Below are positions 41,555-51,012 of a stretch of DNA of 64,000 nt, one piece after another. The stretch is from Streptomyces sp. NA04227 (lineage in GTDB: Bacteria > Actinomycetota > Actinomycetes > Streptomycetales > Streptomycetaceae), in NCBI RefSeq assembly GCF_013364195.1, contig NZ_CP054918.1, forward strand, positions 1,167,001 to 1,231,000, read 5' to 3'. Below the pieces are notes generated by a model that had not been told where the DNA came from, searched no databases, and saw nothing but the letters and a program-made list of their open reading frames with translations. The position numbers and the translations under genes are program-made. How positions within the stretch are numbered: the stretch's first letter is position 1; every line of letters starts with the position of its first letter.

Positions 41555-43024
41555 ATGTCCTTGCACAGTTCGCACGGCCCGAGCCGCAGATCGATCCTGC
41601 GCGGTGCGGCCGTCGCGGGAGCCACCACGGCGTTGTCGCCGATGGTCAACCTCTCCTCTGCCCAGGCGGCCTCCGGCAGTTATGCCATCCGCTACGACCT
41701 GGCCCGTCAGCAGACCATCCTGGGCCTGGGGTTCGAGATCCAGTCCGACTCGATCGGCTCCGGCAACAACGGTCTGCCCGACACGGTCACCGGCGTGCCG
41801 TACGACCTGACGGCAAGCGAGCGGACCCGCTTCTACCAGCAGATGCTCAAGGGCGGCCGCTCGGACAGGGGCTTTCGGTACTGTCGGCTCGCCATGGGCC
41901 TGTACTTTCGCGGTACCGATCCCAGCAAGAAGTTCATGCAGGACCGATACCCCGGCCAGGCGGCCCTGTTGGGCGACATGATCCAGCAGGCCGGGATCGA
42001 GGGCGCCGCTGTCGAGTACTGGTCACCCGCACCCGGCTGGAAGAGCAACGGCTCCTACATCAACGGCAGCCTCGCTTCGTTCGAGCCAGCGGCGCTGTCG
42101 GCGCTGGGCGATGCCATGATCGCCGACCTGGACTACCTGGCCGCGCGAGGTGTGCCGATCTCCATGTGGGGTCTGCAGAACGAACCGGGCATGAGAGCCC
42201 CCTACTCCGCCTGCACGTTTACGGGCGAACAGTACCGGCAGGCGTTCGCGGCGATCGCGCCCAAGATCAAGGCGAAGTATCCGCACGCCATGATTCACGC
42301 CAACAGCTGGGACGGCTGGCGCGGCCCCTGGGGACAGGCGGTCAAAGCGGACGCGGATGCCCTGCGTTACGTCGACGCCTGGACGTTCCACCACGAGGAT
42401 AAGAACAGCGACCTCCAGTTCAGCGGCGACTTCACCTCCGGCGCTCTCGGCAAGCCGGTCTTCTGCAACGAGTACGAGTACATGACCAACGAAATCTCGA
42501 GCTACCGGACGGTCAACACCGCCCAGCACATCATGAACTGGATGGTGTTCCACGACGCACCGACCTGGTTCTGGCTCCACGCCCTCAAACCCACCACCAA
42601 CGCCGAGGCCCCCGGCTTCTCCCTCGGCTACTGGCGCCCGCCTCACGACCAGGACTTCACCCGCTTCCCCGACGTCCCGGTCGGGCACTGGAAGTTCAAC
42701 CCGATGAACTGGAACGCGGTTGCCGGATTCGTCAAGTACATGCCGTGGGACTCCGTCCGCTACATGGTCGACGAATCCACGCGGCTGAAGGACCAGCGCA
42801 TCATGGCTTGGAAGACTCCTGCGGGGAAGCCGGTGTTCGCCCTCACCAACCGGTCCTCCACGGAGCCCTTCACCTACACCATCGACACCCAGACCTCGCA
42901 GGCCTTCAACGGCCGCCGGTACGGGCTGTCCACGAACGACAAGGCGCTCCCGCCCATCACGGGCCCCGAACTGAGCGTCACCGTCCCGCCGATGTCCATC
43001 GAGTTCTGGTTCGGCACGAGCTGA
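41555..43024 (+). CDS. Secreted GH30-like glycoside hydrolase (Tat signal)
   Basis: A 489-residue secreted enzyme of clan GH-A, closest by eye to family GH30. The N terminus is a twin-arginine signal (SRRSILRGAAVAGATTALSP...AQA|AS). The likely acid/base glutamate is in SMWGLQNEPGM and the nucleophile glutamate in VFCNEYEYMTNE. A C-terminal beta domain (KPVFALTNRSSTEPFTYTID) is as expected for GH30. The ATG has AAGGAGA about nine bases upstream. Substrate (xylan, galactan or other) cannot be told. Confidence 0.8.
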   Translation: MSLHSSHGPSRRSILRGAAVAGATTALSPMVNLSSAQAASGSYAIRYDLARQQTILGLGFEIQSDSIGSGNNGLPDTVTGVPYDLTASERTRFYQQMLKGGRSDRGFRYCRLAMGLYFRGTDPSKKFMQDRYPGQAALLGDMIQQAGIEGAAVEYWSPAPGWKSNGSYINGSLASFEPAALSALGDAMIADLDYLAARGVPISMWGLQNEPGMRAPYSACTFTGEQYRQAFAAIAPKIKAKYPHAMIHANSWDGWRGPWGQAVKADADALRYVDAWTFHHEDKNSDLQFSGDFTSGALGKPVFCNEYEYMTNEISSYRTVNTAQHIMNWMVFHDAPTWFWLHALKPTTNAEAPGFSLGYWRPPHDQDFTRFPDVPVGHWKFNPMNWNAVAGFVKYMPWDSVRYMVDESTRLKDQRIMAWKTPAGKPVFALTNRSSTEPFTYTIDTQTSQAFNGRRYGLSTNDKALPPITGPELSVTVPPMSIEFWFGTS

Positions 43025-43205
43025 CGAAGAGGCTGTACCGGAGTCCTCCACGGCGATCTGGACCGCTTGGCGGACATGGGTCCAGTCTCGCCCCGCACCC
43101 CCGGACCGGCGTCACCGCCCCAACACGGGGGGTGATGTCGGACGCCAGATCCCGGGCTCATACAGTTCGGATCGGAATCGATCACCGTTCCGGGGAGGGG
43201 ACATC

Positions 43206-43955
43206 ATGCGAGGAAGAACGCGCCGAAGACGTATCGCGCTGACCACTGCCGTACTGGCTGCCTGCGTGCTCGTCACGACGGGCTGCGGCGGGTCCGGGGG
43301 CAGTGAGCCCAAGGCGGTGAAGACGCCGGAGTACGCGGAGCCCGACGATCTGCCGGAGCGTATCTCCGTGGACGGCACCACCATTGTGGTCGGCTGGCCC
43401 AAGGCGACGACCAGCCTGCACCTCTACGAGGACCTGCGCTGTCCGGCCTGCGGGCAGTTCGAGAACGAGGGCAACGGGACCGAGGTGACGACGCTGGCCC
43501 AGGCCGGGAAGGCCCAGGCGCGGTACACGCTGGCGTCCTTCCTCGACGACCGGCACGGCGACGGGTCGAAGCGGGCGGCGAACGCCCTGCGCGCGGCCGT
43601 CGAGCGGGGCAAGTTCACCGAGTACCGCGAGGTGTTGTTCGCCGCGCAGTCCGAGGAGCCGGAGAACGCCTTCACCGCCCCGCGGCTGCTCGAACTCGCC
43701 TCGCAGGTGAAGGGATTGCGCGGCAAGGAGTTCGACGCGGCCGTGCGGACCATGAAGTACCGGGATTTCGTGCGCCGTTCGCAGCAGGCGTTCGAGAAGT
43801 CCAGCGTACGGAGCACGCCGAGCCTGGTGGTGGACGGGAAGAGGATCGACGGTGAGCTGGCGGACGTCGCCATGTACGAGCCCGGCGGGCTGACGTACCT
43901 CGTCGACAACAGCTCCGTCCTGATCGGACAGGACGGCGGCCCGGGCGTCCAGTAG
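43206..43955 (+). CDS. DsbA-like thioredoxin-fold lipoprotein
   Basis: A 249-residue exported protein with lipobox LVTTGC, so it is anchored outside the membrane. The thioredoxin fold carries a CPAC active site in LYEDLRCPACGQFEN, and the cis-proline loop is VRSTPSLVVDGKRI. This matches the DsbA-like thioredoxin_4 group. It likely forms or isomerises disulfides in secreted proteins. GGGGAGGGG lies just before the ATG. It is monocistronic, with a terminator shared with the SUF operon. Confidence 0.88.
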   Translation: MRGRTRRRRIALTTAVLAACVLVTTGCGGSGGSEPKAVKTPEYAEPDDLPERISVDGTTIVVGWPKATTSLHLYEDLRCPACGQFENEGNGTEVTTLAQAGKAQARYTLASFLDDRHGDGSKRAANALRAAVERGKFTEYREVLFAAQSEEPENAFTAPRLLELASQVKGLRGKEFDAAVRTMKYRDFVRRSQQAFEKSSVRSTPSLVVDGKRIDGELADVAMYEPGGLTYLVDNSSVLIGQDGGPGVQ

Positions 43956-43984
43956 CGGACCGGCGGGCAGGCCGCGGAAAACGC

Positions 43985-44019
43985 CGTGAGCCCCGGCCGA
44001 ATACCGGCCGGGGCTCACG
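43985..44019. terminator. Bidirectional terminator between DsbA-like gene and SUF operon
   Basis: CGTGAGCCCCGGCCG (43985-43999) and CGGCCGGGGCTCACG (44005-44019) are perfect 15-bp inverted copies with a 5-base loop, lying between the two converging units. Confidence 0.85.
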
Positions 44020-44048
44020 TGACGTGCGTGGAACGGGACGGACCGCTC

Positions 44049-44414
44049 TCAGACGTTGAAGCCCAACGCCCGCAGCTGCTCCCGCCCGTCATCGGTGATC
44101 TTGTCCGGGCCCCACGGCGGCATCCAGACCCAGTTGATCCGGAGCTCGTTGACGAGGCCTTCGGTCGCCGACTTGGCCTGGTCCTCGATCACGTCGGTGA
44201 GCGGACAGGCCGCCGAGGTCAGGGTCATGTCGATGGTCGCGACGTTGGAGTCGTCGATGTGGACGCCGTAGATCAGGCCCAGGTTGACTACGTCGATGCC
44301 CAGTTCGGGGTCGACGACGTCGTACAGGGCCTCACGGACCTCCTCCTCGGAGGCGGGCTTGCCCACCACGGGGGTGGCCACCGCTTCCTCCGCCACCTGG
44401 CTTGCGTCGCTCAT
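44049..44414 (-). CDS. SufT-like Fe-S assembly factor (MIP18/DUF59 domain)
   Basis: A 121-residue DUF59 protein that helps mature Fe-S proteins. The ATG overlaps the sufU stop as ATGA. Core motifs are ALYDVVDPELGIDVVNLGLIY, shortened as DPELGIDVVNLGLIY, and the cysteine in MTLTSAACPLTDVIED. The N-terminal 30 residues are a variable acidic tail. It is the last gene of the SUF operon. Known relatives (SufT, PaaD-like) act after scaffold assembly. Confidence 0.9.
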   Translation of the reverse strand: MSDASQVAEEAVATPVVGKPASEEEVREALYDVVDPELGIDVVNLGLIYGVHIDDSNVATIDMTLTSAACPLTDVIEDQAKSATEGLVNELRINWVWMPPWGPDKITDDGREQLRALGFNV

Positions 44415-44869
44415 GCGGTCTTCGCCTCCTGTTCGAGTGCCTGGGCCGTCGCGTCCTTCCACGCCATCCAGCTCAGCAGCGCGCACTTCACCCTGGCCGG
44501 GTACTTGGACACCCCGGCGAACGCGACCGCGTCCTCCAGGATCTCCTCCATGGCGTCGTCGGGTACCAGCTGCCCCTTCGACTGCATCAGTTCGAGGAAA
44601 ACGGCCTGGATCCGCTGTGCCTCGTCGAGGTCCTTGCCGACCAGGAGTTCGTTCAGCACCGAGGCGCTGGCCTGGCTGATGGAGCAGCCCTGGCCCTCGT
44701 AGCTGACGTCCTCGATCCGGGTTCCCGCGTACTTCACACGCAGGGTGATCTCGTCGCCACACGTCGGGTTGACGTGGTGCACCTCGGCGTCGCCATCCCT
44801 GAGCCCCCGGCCGTGCGGGTGCTTGTAGTGGTCCAGGATGACGTCCTGGTACATCGAATCCAGCTTCAC
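44411..44869 (-). CDS. sufU: Fe-S assembly sulfur-transfer protein SufU
   Basis: A 152-residue zinc protein that accepts sulfur from SufS. The conserved cysteines lie in HHVNPTCGDEITL, YEGQGCSISQASASVL and PARVKCALLSW, the Gram-positive SufU pattern with the insertion absent from IscU. It starts 14 bases after sufS and overlaps sufT. Confidence 0.95.
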   Translation of the reverse strand: MKLDSMYQDVILDHYKHPHGRGLRDGDAEVHHVNPTCGDEITLRVKYAGTRIEDVSYEGQGCSISQASASVLNELLVGKDLDEAQRIQAVFLELMQSKGQLVPDDAMEEILEDAVAFAGVSKYPARVKCALLSWMAWKDATAQALEQEAKTA

Positions 44870-44883
44870 CGGTCAGTCACGTC

Positions 44884-46152
44884 CTATCCGAAGAAGTTCC
44901 GTACGTGTTCCAGGCCGTCGACCAGTGCGTCGATCTCGGCCGGGGTCGAGTACAGATAGAACGACGCTCGCGTGGTCGCGGGAATTCCGTACCGGAGGCA
45001 GACCGGGCGGGCGCAGTGGTGACCGACCCGTACCGCGATGCCCTGCTCGTCGAGGACCTGGCCCACGTCGTGCGGGTGGATGTCACCGAGCGTGAAGGAG
45101 ATCGCGGCGCCGCGGTCCTCGGCCGTGGTGGGGCCGATGATCCGCAGGTCGGGTACGGCCTGGAGGCGCTGGACGGCGTACTCGGTCAGCGCGTGCTCGT
45201 GCTGGGCGATACGGTCCATGCCCACCGAGGTGAGGTAGTCCACCGCGGCGCCCAGGCCCACGGCCTGTGCGATGGGCGGGGTGCCCGCCTCGAACTTGTG
45301 CGGCGCGGGGGCGTACGTCGAGGAGCTCATCGAGACGGTCTCGATCATCTCGCCGCCGCCGAGGAAGGGCGGCAGGTCCTCCAGGAGTTCCTGACGGCCC
45401 CAGAGCACGCCGATGCCGGTCGGGCCGCACATCTTGTGGCCGGTGAAGGCCACGAAGTCGGCCTGCAGCGCCTGCACGTCGAGCGTCATGTGCGGGGCGG
45501 CCTGCGAGGCGTCGATGAGGACGAGCGCGCCGACCTCCTGGGCGCGGCGCACGATCTGCTCGACCGGGTTGAGGGTGCCGAGGATGTTGGAGACCAGGAC
45601 GAACGAGACGATCTTGGTCTTCTCGGTGATGACCTCGTCGATGTTGGAGAGGTCCAGGCGGCCGTCGTCGGTCAGTCCGAACCACTTCAGCTTCGCGCCC
45701 GTGCGCTGCGAGAGCAGCTGCCAGGGAACGATGTTGGAGTGGTGCTCCATCTCCGTGATGACCACTTCGGTCTCGTGGTCGACGCGGTAGGGCTCGTCGG
45801 CCCAGCCGAGCATGTTGGCCACGAGGTTGAGCGCCTCGGAGGCGTTCTTGGTGAAGACGACCTCGTTGCGGCTGGGCGCGTTGATGAACTGGGCGACCTT
45901 GTCGCGCGCGCCCTCGTAGAGCGCCGTGGCCTCTTCGGCGAGTACGTGCACACCGCGGTGGACGTTGGCGTTGTGCTGCTCGTAGTACTCGGACAGCACG
46001 TCGATGACCTGGCGCGGTGACTGGGAGGTCGCCGCGTTGTCCAGGTAGACGAGTTTCTTGCCGTCGTGGAGCTCGCGCTCCAGGATCGGGAAGTCCTTGC
46101 GGATCGCCTCGGTGTCGAGGAGTCCGGTCAGGCCCTGGCGGGCAGTTGTCAC
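44884..46152 (-). CDS. sufS: Cysteine desulfurase SufS
   Basis: A 422-residue type II cysteine desulfurase that releases sulfur from cysteine for cluster assembly. The PLP lysine is in FVAFTGHKMCGPTGIGVL and the active-site cysteine in RVGHHCARPVCLRYG. The GTG start overlaps the sufC stop as GTGA, so the two are coupled. SufU, its sulfur acceptor, follows directly. Confidence 0.96.
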   Translation of the reverse strand: MTTARQGLTGLLDTEAIRKDFPILERELHDGKKLVYLDNAATSQSPRQVIDVLSEYYEQHNANVHRGVHVLAEEATALYEGARDKVAQFINAPSRNEVVFTKNASEALNLVANMLGWADEPYRVDHETEVVITEMEHHSNIVPWQLLSQRTGAKLKWFGLTDDGRLDLSNIDEVITEKTKIVSFVLVSNILGTLNPVEQIVRRAQEVGALVLIDASQAAPHMTLDVQALQADFVAFTGHKMCGPTGIGVLWGRQELLEDLPPFLGGGEMIETVSMSSSTYAPAPHKFEAGTPPIAQAVGLGAAVDYLTSVGMDRIAQHEHALTEYAVQRLQAVPDLRIIGPTTAEDRGAAISFTLGDIHPHDVGQVLDEQGIAVRVGHHCARPVCLRYGIPATTRASFYLYSTPAEIDALVDGLEHVRNFFG

Positions 46153-46913
46153 GCGGATGCGCCTCCCTTCACGTATGCCTCGTAGCCCTCGTTCTCCAGC
46201 TTGTCGGCGAGCTCGGCGCCGCCGGACTCCACGATCTTGCCGCCGGCGAAGACGTGGACGTAGTCGGGCTTGATGTAGCGCAGGATGCGCGTGTAGTGGG
46301 TGATCAGCAGGGTGCCGACCTCGCCGCCCTCACGGACCCGGTTGACGCCCTCGGAGACCACGCGCAGGGCGTCGACGTCCAGGCCGGAGTCGGTCTCGTC
46401 GAGGATGGCGACCTTGGGCTTCAGCAGTTCGAGCTGAAGGATCTCGTGGCGCTTCTTCTCACCGCCGGAGAAGCCCTCGTTGACGTTGCGCTCGGCGAAG
46501 GCCGGGTCCATGTTGAGGCGCTGCATGGCCTCCTTGACCTCCTTCACCCAGGTACGCAGCTTGGGCGCCTCGCCGCGGATCGCGGTGGCGGAGGTGCGCA
46601 GGAAGTTCGACACGGAGACGCCGGGCACCTCGACCGGGTACTGCATGGCGAGGAAGAGGCCCGCGCGGGCGCGCTCGTCGACGGACATCTCCAGGACGTC
46701 CTCGCCGTCGAGGGTGACGGTGCCGCCGGTGACCGTGTACTTGGGGTGACCCGCGAGCGAGTAGGCGAGCGTCGACTTGCCGGAGCCGTTGGGGCCCATG
46801 ATGGCGTGCGTCTCGCCCTGCTTCACGGTGAGGTCGACGCCCTTGAGGATCTCCTTCGTGGCGTTGTCGGCCTCGACGGTGACGTGCAGGTCTCGGATTT
46901 CAAGCGTTGCCAT
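46149..46913 (-). CDS. sufC: Fe-S assembly ATPase SufC
   Basis: A 254-residue ABC-type ATPase of the SufBC2D scaffold. It shows Walker A GPNGSGKST, signature FSGGEKKRHEILQ and Walker B VAILDETDSGLDVDAL, whose DETDSGLD is specific to SufC. It lies seven bases after the ferredoxin gene and overlaps sufS. Confidence 0.96.
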   Translation of the reverse strand: MATLEIRDLHVTVEADNATKEILKGVDLTVKQGETHAIMGPNGSGKSTLAYSLAGHPKYTVTGGTVTLDGEDVLEMSVDERARAGLFLAMQYPVEVPGVSVSNFLRTSATAIRGEAPKLRTWVKEVKEAMQRLNMDPAFAERNVNEGFSGGEKKRHEILQLELLKPKVAILDETDSGLDVDALRVVSEGVNRVREGGEVGTLLITHYTRILRYIKPDYVHVFAGGKIVESGGAELADKLENEGYEAYVKGGASA

Positions 46914-46920
46914 GGGTGCC

Positions 46921-47250
46921 TCAGGACTCCTGGGAGAGGGAGACGAGCACAGCGGCTGCTTCGCCGTCTCCTTCGATCTTTACGGGGTATACGGGTACGG
47001 GTCGCGTCGCGGGCAGGCCCGAGGGCTTGCCGGTGCGCAGGTCGAAGCTGGAGCCGTGCAGCCAGCACTCGATCTGGCAGTCCTCCACCTCGCCCTCGGA
47101 CAGGGAGACGTTCGCGTGCGAGCAGATGTCGTGGATCGCGAACACCTCGCCCTCGGTGCGGACCACCGAGACGGGAGTGCCTTCGATCTCCACCCGCTTC
47201 GGAGTGTCCTCCTCCAGCTCGGCGAGGTCGCAGACCTTGACGAACGTCAT
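46921..47250 (-). CDS. Rieske-type ferredoxin inside the SUF operon
   Basis: A 109-residue Rieske [2Fe-2S] protein of the non-heme oxygenase ferredoxin type. Ligands are visible as CSH in IHDICSHANVSL and CxxH in ECWLHGSSFDL. The start overlaps the sufD stop as ATGA, so it is made together with the scaffold. It may supply electrons for cluster assembly or simply depend on the operon; which of these is not known. Confidence 0.93.
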   Translation of the reverse strand: MTFVKVCDLAELEEDTPKRVEIEGTPVSVVRTEGEVFAIHDICSHANVSLSEGEVEDCQIECWLHGSSFDLRTGKPSGLPATRPVPVYPVKIEGDGEAAAVLVSLSQES

Positions 47251-48470
47251 GCCACGGCCTCCTCGAGCTCCTCCTCGATCTTGGCGAGGAGCCGCTCCTC
47301 GATGTCCGGGACACCGATCTGCTGGACCAGTTCGGCGAAGAAGCCGCGCACCACCAGACGGCGGGCCTCCTTCTCCGGGATGCCGCGGGCCATCAGGTAG
47401 AACAGCTGCTCGTCGTCGAAGCGGCCGGTCGCCGAGGCGTGGCCGGCGCCGACGATCTCACCGGTCTCGATCTCCAGGTTCGGCACCGAGTCGACCCGGG
47501 CGCCGTCGGTGAGGACGAGGTTGCGGTTCATCTCGTAGGTGTCGGTGCCCTCGGCCGCGGCCTCGATGAGCACGTCGCCGATCCACACCGCGTGCGCCGA
47601 CTCGCCCTGGAGCGCGCCCTTGTAGACGACGTTGGACTTGCAGTGCGGGGTGTTGTGATCGACCAGGAGGCGGTGCTCCTGGTGCTGGCCCCGGTCGGTG
47701 AAGTACAGGCCGAACAGCTCGGACTCGCCGCCGGTGGCCGCGTAGCGCACCCGCGGGTGCAGCCGGACCAGGTCGCCGCCGAAGGTGACCACGACCGACT
47801 TGAAGGAGGCGTCCCGGCCGACGAGCGCGTTGTGCTGCGCGACGTGCACGGCCTTCTCGTCCCAGTCCTGCACGCTGACCACGGTGAGCTTGGCGCCGTC
47901 GCCGAGCAGGAAGTCGACGTTGGCGGCGAGCACCGCGTCGCCGGTGTGATCGAGGATGACCACGGCCTCGGCGAAGGCGCCCAGCTCGACGACCTGGTGG
48001 CCGAAGGCGACCCCGCCCTGGCCGTGCACCGAGATCCGGATCGGCTCGGTGAGCACGGTCTCCTTGGGCACCGAGACGACCGAGGCCTTCTCGAACGAGG
48101 AGTACGCCTGGGCGGCGACGCGGTCCACGGGGGTACCGGCCGCGCCGACGCGGGCGTCCTGACGCCCGACCGTCTCGACCACGACACCCTCGGGCGCGGA
48201 CACCTCGACGCGCACCCCCGAGCCGTTCGCCACGGCGCTGCCGTCGTGCAGGCCCCGCAGGCGGTCCAGCGGGGTGAACCGCCATTCCTCCTCGCGGCCG
48301 TGCGGCACCGGGAAGTCGGCCACGTCGTAGGACGCCGGGGCGCTCATGCGCGTGGCGACGGTCGACTCGGCGGCGACGGCGATCGAGCCGGCGGTGGTGG
48401 AGCCCACCGGTGTGGTTCCTCCACGGACCTCGGTGCGAGTGTCCTCGGGGGAGTTCTGAGCCTCAGCCAT
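47247..48470 (-). CDS. sufD: Fe-S assembly scaffold protein SufD
   Basis: A 407-residue partner of SufB and SufC. The right-handed beta-helix core and the C-terminal helical end (FDDEQLFYLMARGIPEKEAR) match SufD. The histidine used in the SufB-SufD interface is probably in VDHNTPHCKSNVVYKG. The N-terminal 45 residues are a low-complexity extension. It lies about 150 bases after sufB. Confidence 0.95.
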   Translation of the reverse strand: MAEAQNSPEDTRTEVRGGTTPVGSTTAGSIAVAAESTVATRMSAPASYDVADFPVPHGREEEWRFTPLDRLRGLHDGSAVANGSGVRVEVSAPEGVVVETVGRQDARVGAAGTPVDRVAAQAYSSFEKASVVSVPKETVLTEPIRISVHGQGGVAFGHQVVELGAFAEAVVILDHTGDAVLAANVDFLLGDGAKLTVVSVQDWDEKAVHVAQHNALVGRDASFKSVVVTFGGDLVRLHPRVRYAATGGESELFGLYFTDRGQHQEHRLLVDHNTPHCKSNVVYKGALQGESAHAVWIGDVLIEAAAEGTDTYEMNRNLVLTDGARVDSVPNLEIETGEIVGAGHASATGRFDDEQLFYLMARGIPEKEARRLVVRGFFAELVQQIGVPDIEERLLAKIEEELEEAVA

Positions 48471-48622
48471 GGCTGTCGTTGTGCTCTCTTCCTGCGGTCA
48501 AGGTGTTCCTGCTGCGGGGTGGTCACGGGCGGTGGCGGGGAGCGGTGGTGCGGTGCTGCCCCGGCCGCGAGAGGTACGGGCGTCCTGATCGTCCCGATAC
48601 GGACGCCCGCCTGCTCGCGTGC

Positions 48623-50044
48623 CTAGCCGACCGAGCCCTCCATCTGCAGCTCGATCAGCCGGTTGAGCTCAAGGGCGTACTCCATGGGCAGCTCCTTGGC
48701 GATCGGCTCGACGAAGCCGCGCACGATCATCGCCATGGCCTCGAACTCCGACAGACCGCGGCTCATCAGGTAGAAGAGCTGGTCCTCGGAGACCTTGGAG
48801 ACGGTCGCCTCGTGGCCCATGGACACGTCGTCCTCGCGGACGTCCACGTAGGGGTAGGTGTCCGAGCGCGAGATGGTGTCGACGAGCAGCGCGTCGCACA
48901 GCACGTTCGACTTGGCTCCCGGCGCGCCCTCGCCGATCTCGATGAGACCGCGGTAGGAGGTACGGCCGCCGCCCCGGGCCACCGACTTGGAGACGATGTT
49001 CGAGGAGGTGTTGGGTGCCATGTGGACCATCTTGGCGCCGGCGTCCTGGTGCTGGCCCTCGCCCGCGAAGGCGATCGACAGGGTCTCGCCCTTGGCGTGC
49101 TCGCCCATCAGGTAGACGGCCGGGTACTTCATGGTCACCTTGGAGCCGATGTTGCCGTCGACCCACTCCATGGTCGCGCCCTCGTAGGCGACGGCGCGCT
49201 TGGTGACCAGGTTGTAGACGTTGTTCGACCAGTTCTGGATGGTCGTGTACCGGCAGCGGGCGCCCTTCTTCACGATGATCTCGACCACCGCGGAGTGCAG
49301 GGAGTCCGACTTGTAGATCGGCGCGGTGCAGCCCTCGACGTAGTGGACGTAGGCGTCCTCGTCGACGATGATCAGCGTCCGCTCGAACTGGCCCATGTTC
49401 TCGGTGTTGATCCGGAAGTAGGCCTGCAGCGGGATCTCGACGTGCACGCCCTTCGGCACGTAGATGAAGGAGCCGCCGGACCACACGGCCGAGTTCAGCG
49501 AGGCGAACTTGTTGTCACCGACCGGGATGACGGTGCCGAAGTACTCCTTGAAGAGCTCCGGGTGCTCCTTCAGCGCGGTGTCGGTGTCCAGGAAGATGAC
49601 GCCCTGCTCCTCCAGGTCCTCACGGATCTGGTGGTAGACGACCTCGGACTCGTACTGCGCAGCGACACCGGCGACCAGGCGCTGCTTCTCCGCCTCCGGG
49701 ATGCCGAGCTTGTCGTAGGTGTTCTTGATGTCCTCGGGCAGGTCCTCCCAGGACTCCGCCTGCTTCTCCGTGGAACGCACGAAGTACTTGATGTTGTCGA
49801 AGTCGATGCCCGACAGGTCCGAGCCCCAGTTGGGCATCGGCTTCTTCTCGAAGAGCCTCAGGCCCTTGAGGCGGAGCTTGGTCATCCACTCCGGCTCGGA
49901 CTTCTTGCTCGAGATATCCCGGACGACGTCCTCGTTCAGCCCGCGCTTGGCGGACGCACCGGCCTCGTCGGAGTCGGCCCAGCCGTACTCGTACTTGCCC
50001 AGGCCCTCGAGCTCGGGGTGAGCAGTCTCCGTGGGGAGTGTCAT
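48623..50044 (-). CDS. sufB: Fe-S assembly scaffold protein SufB
   Basis: A 473-residue core scaffold on which clusters are built with SufC and SufD. Characteristic segments are [40 protein letters not shown] with the conserved cysteine, and the closing [20 protein letters not shown]. The ATG overlaps the sufR stop as ATGA and has GGAGGA seven bases upstream. A longer open frame before it belongs to sufR's shadow. Confidence 0.97.
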   Translation of the reverse strand: MTLPTETAHPELEGLGKYEYGWADSDEAGASAKRGLNEDVVRDISSKKSEPEWMTKLRLKGLRLFEKKPMPNWGSDLSGIDFDNIKYFVRSTEKQAESWEDLPEDIKNTYDKLGIPEAEKQRLVAGVAAQYESEVVYHQIREDLEEQGVIFLDTDTALKEHPELFKEYFGTVIPVGDNKFASLNSAVWSGGSFIYVPKGVHVEIPLQAYFRINTENMGQFERTLIIVDEDAYVHYVEGCTAPIYKSDSLHSAVVEIIVKKGARCRYTTIQNWSNNVYNLVTKRAVAYEGATMEWVDGNIGSKVTMKYPAVYLMGEHAKGETLSIAFAGEGQHQDAGAKMVHMAPNTSSNIVSKSVARGGGRTSYRGLIEIGEGAPGAKSNVLCDALLVDTISRSDTYPYVDVREDDVSMGHEATVSKVSEDQLFYLMSRGLSEFEAMAMIVRGFVEPIAKELPMEYALELNRLIELQMEGSVG

Positions 50045-50805
50045 GCGGGGTTCCTCCCGGCCGTGCTTGCTGATGGGTTCTGTTCGTTCGTGGCGCCCGC
50101 GGGGTCGCTCACGCTGTGCGGAGCCTGATCCCCGCGTGGGATGTACGTCGTGCAGACGCCGTCCCCGTGGGCGATGGTCGCCAGCCGCTGGACGTGGGTC
50201 CCCAGCACCTCGGAGAAGAACTGGGTCTCCGCCTCGCACAGCTGGGGGTACTTCTCGGCGACATGGGCGACCGGGCAGTGGTGCTGGCACAGCTGCTCGC
50301 CCTGCTGCCGACCGGGTGCGTCACGCGCCGTAGCAGCGTACCCGTCCACGCTGAGCGCCTTTGCCAGCGCCTCGGTGCGCTCCTCGGGCCCTGCCGCGTC
50401 CACCGCGGCGCGGTAGGCACCGGCCTGTGCCTCGATGCGCTCGCGGGCGAAACGGGCGACGGCCTCGTCGCCGCCGGTGCGCGCGATCCATTCGAGCGCG
50501 TCGGCCGCCAGTTTGTCGTAGGACTGGTCGAAGGCGTCCCGTCCGCAGTCGGTGAGCGCGAACACCCGGGCCGGTCGGCCCCGGCTGCGGGCACCGTAAA
50601 CACGCTGCTCACGGGCTTCGACCACGCCGTCGGCCGTGAGCGCGTCCAGGTGCCTGCGCACCGCGGCCTGGGTCAGGCGCAGTCGCCCGGCCAGATCGGC
50701 CACGGTGGACGGGCCGTGGTCCAGGATGGATCGCGCGACACGGTTGCGCGTAGGACGCTCCCCGGTCGCGAGTTCCTCCCGGGGAGCCTCGCCAGCCTTT
50801 TTCAC
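50041..50805 (-). CDS. sufR: Fe-S cluster-sensing repressor SufR
   Basis: A 254-residue winged-helix repressor that heads the SUF operon. The HTH is [20 protein letters not shown]. The C-terminal cluster-binding cysteines are in [21 protein letters not shown]. SufR with a bound cluster represses suf genes, and loss of the cluster under oxidative or iron stress releases them. The start is uncertain: GTG at 50805 ([11 protein letters not shown]) fits the family length, while GTG at 50877 would add 24 residues; neither has a good ribosome site. Translational coupling with sufB is clear. Confidence 0.92.
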   Translation of the reverse strand: MKKAGEAPREELATGERPTRNRVARSILDHGPSTVADLAGRLRLTQAAVRRHLDALTADGVVEAREQRVYGARSRGRPARVFALTDCGRDAFDQSYDKLAADALEWIARTGGDEAVARFARERIEAQAGAYRAAVDAAGPEERTEALAKALSVDGYAATARDAPGRQQGEQLCQHHCPVAHVAEKYPQLCEAETQFFSEVLGTHVQRLATIAHGDGVCTTYIPRGDQAPHSVSDPAGATNEQNPSASTAGRNPA

Positions 50806-50882
50806 AACGCCATTGTTGCGTAATTCAGCACGAGCGGACAAGCCGCTCAGGACGGCACTCCTGGTGGCTTCGATCACTAAGG

Positions 50883-50896
50883 GTCACCTAAGTGAC
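50883..50896. promoter_or_regulatory. Dyad in the sufR/ABC divergent promoter, putative SufR operator
   Basis: GTCAC (50883-50887) and GTGAC (50892-50896) form a perfect dyad with spacer CTAA. On the minus strand it overlaps TTGTCA, a fair -35 box for sufR. Autoregulation by SufR is known in other actinobacteria, so this is the best candidate site in the gap. Confidence 0.45.
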
Positions 50897-51012
50897 AAGG
50901 CATGTACCGTACGCCGCTCGTGCGCGGGCGCCCGGATCACCAGGTCAGCGCCGCCCTCGCGGGCAGAGCCCCGGCGCCCGCCGCACCCGCGCGGCTCCCT
51001 AGACTCTGCGCC

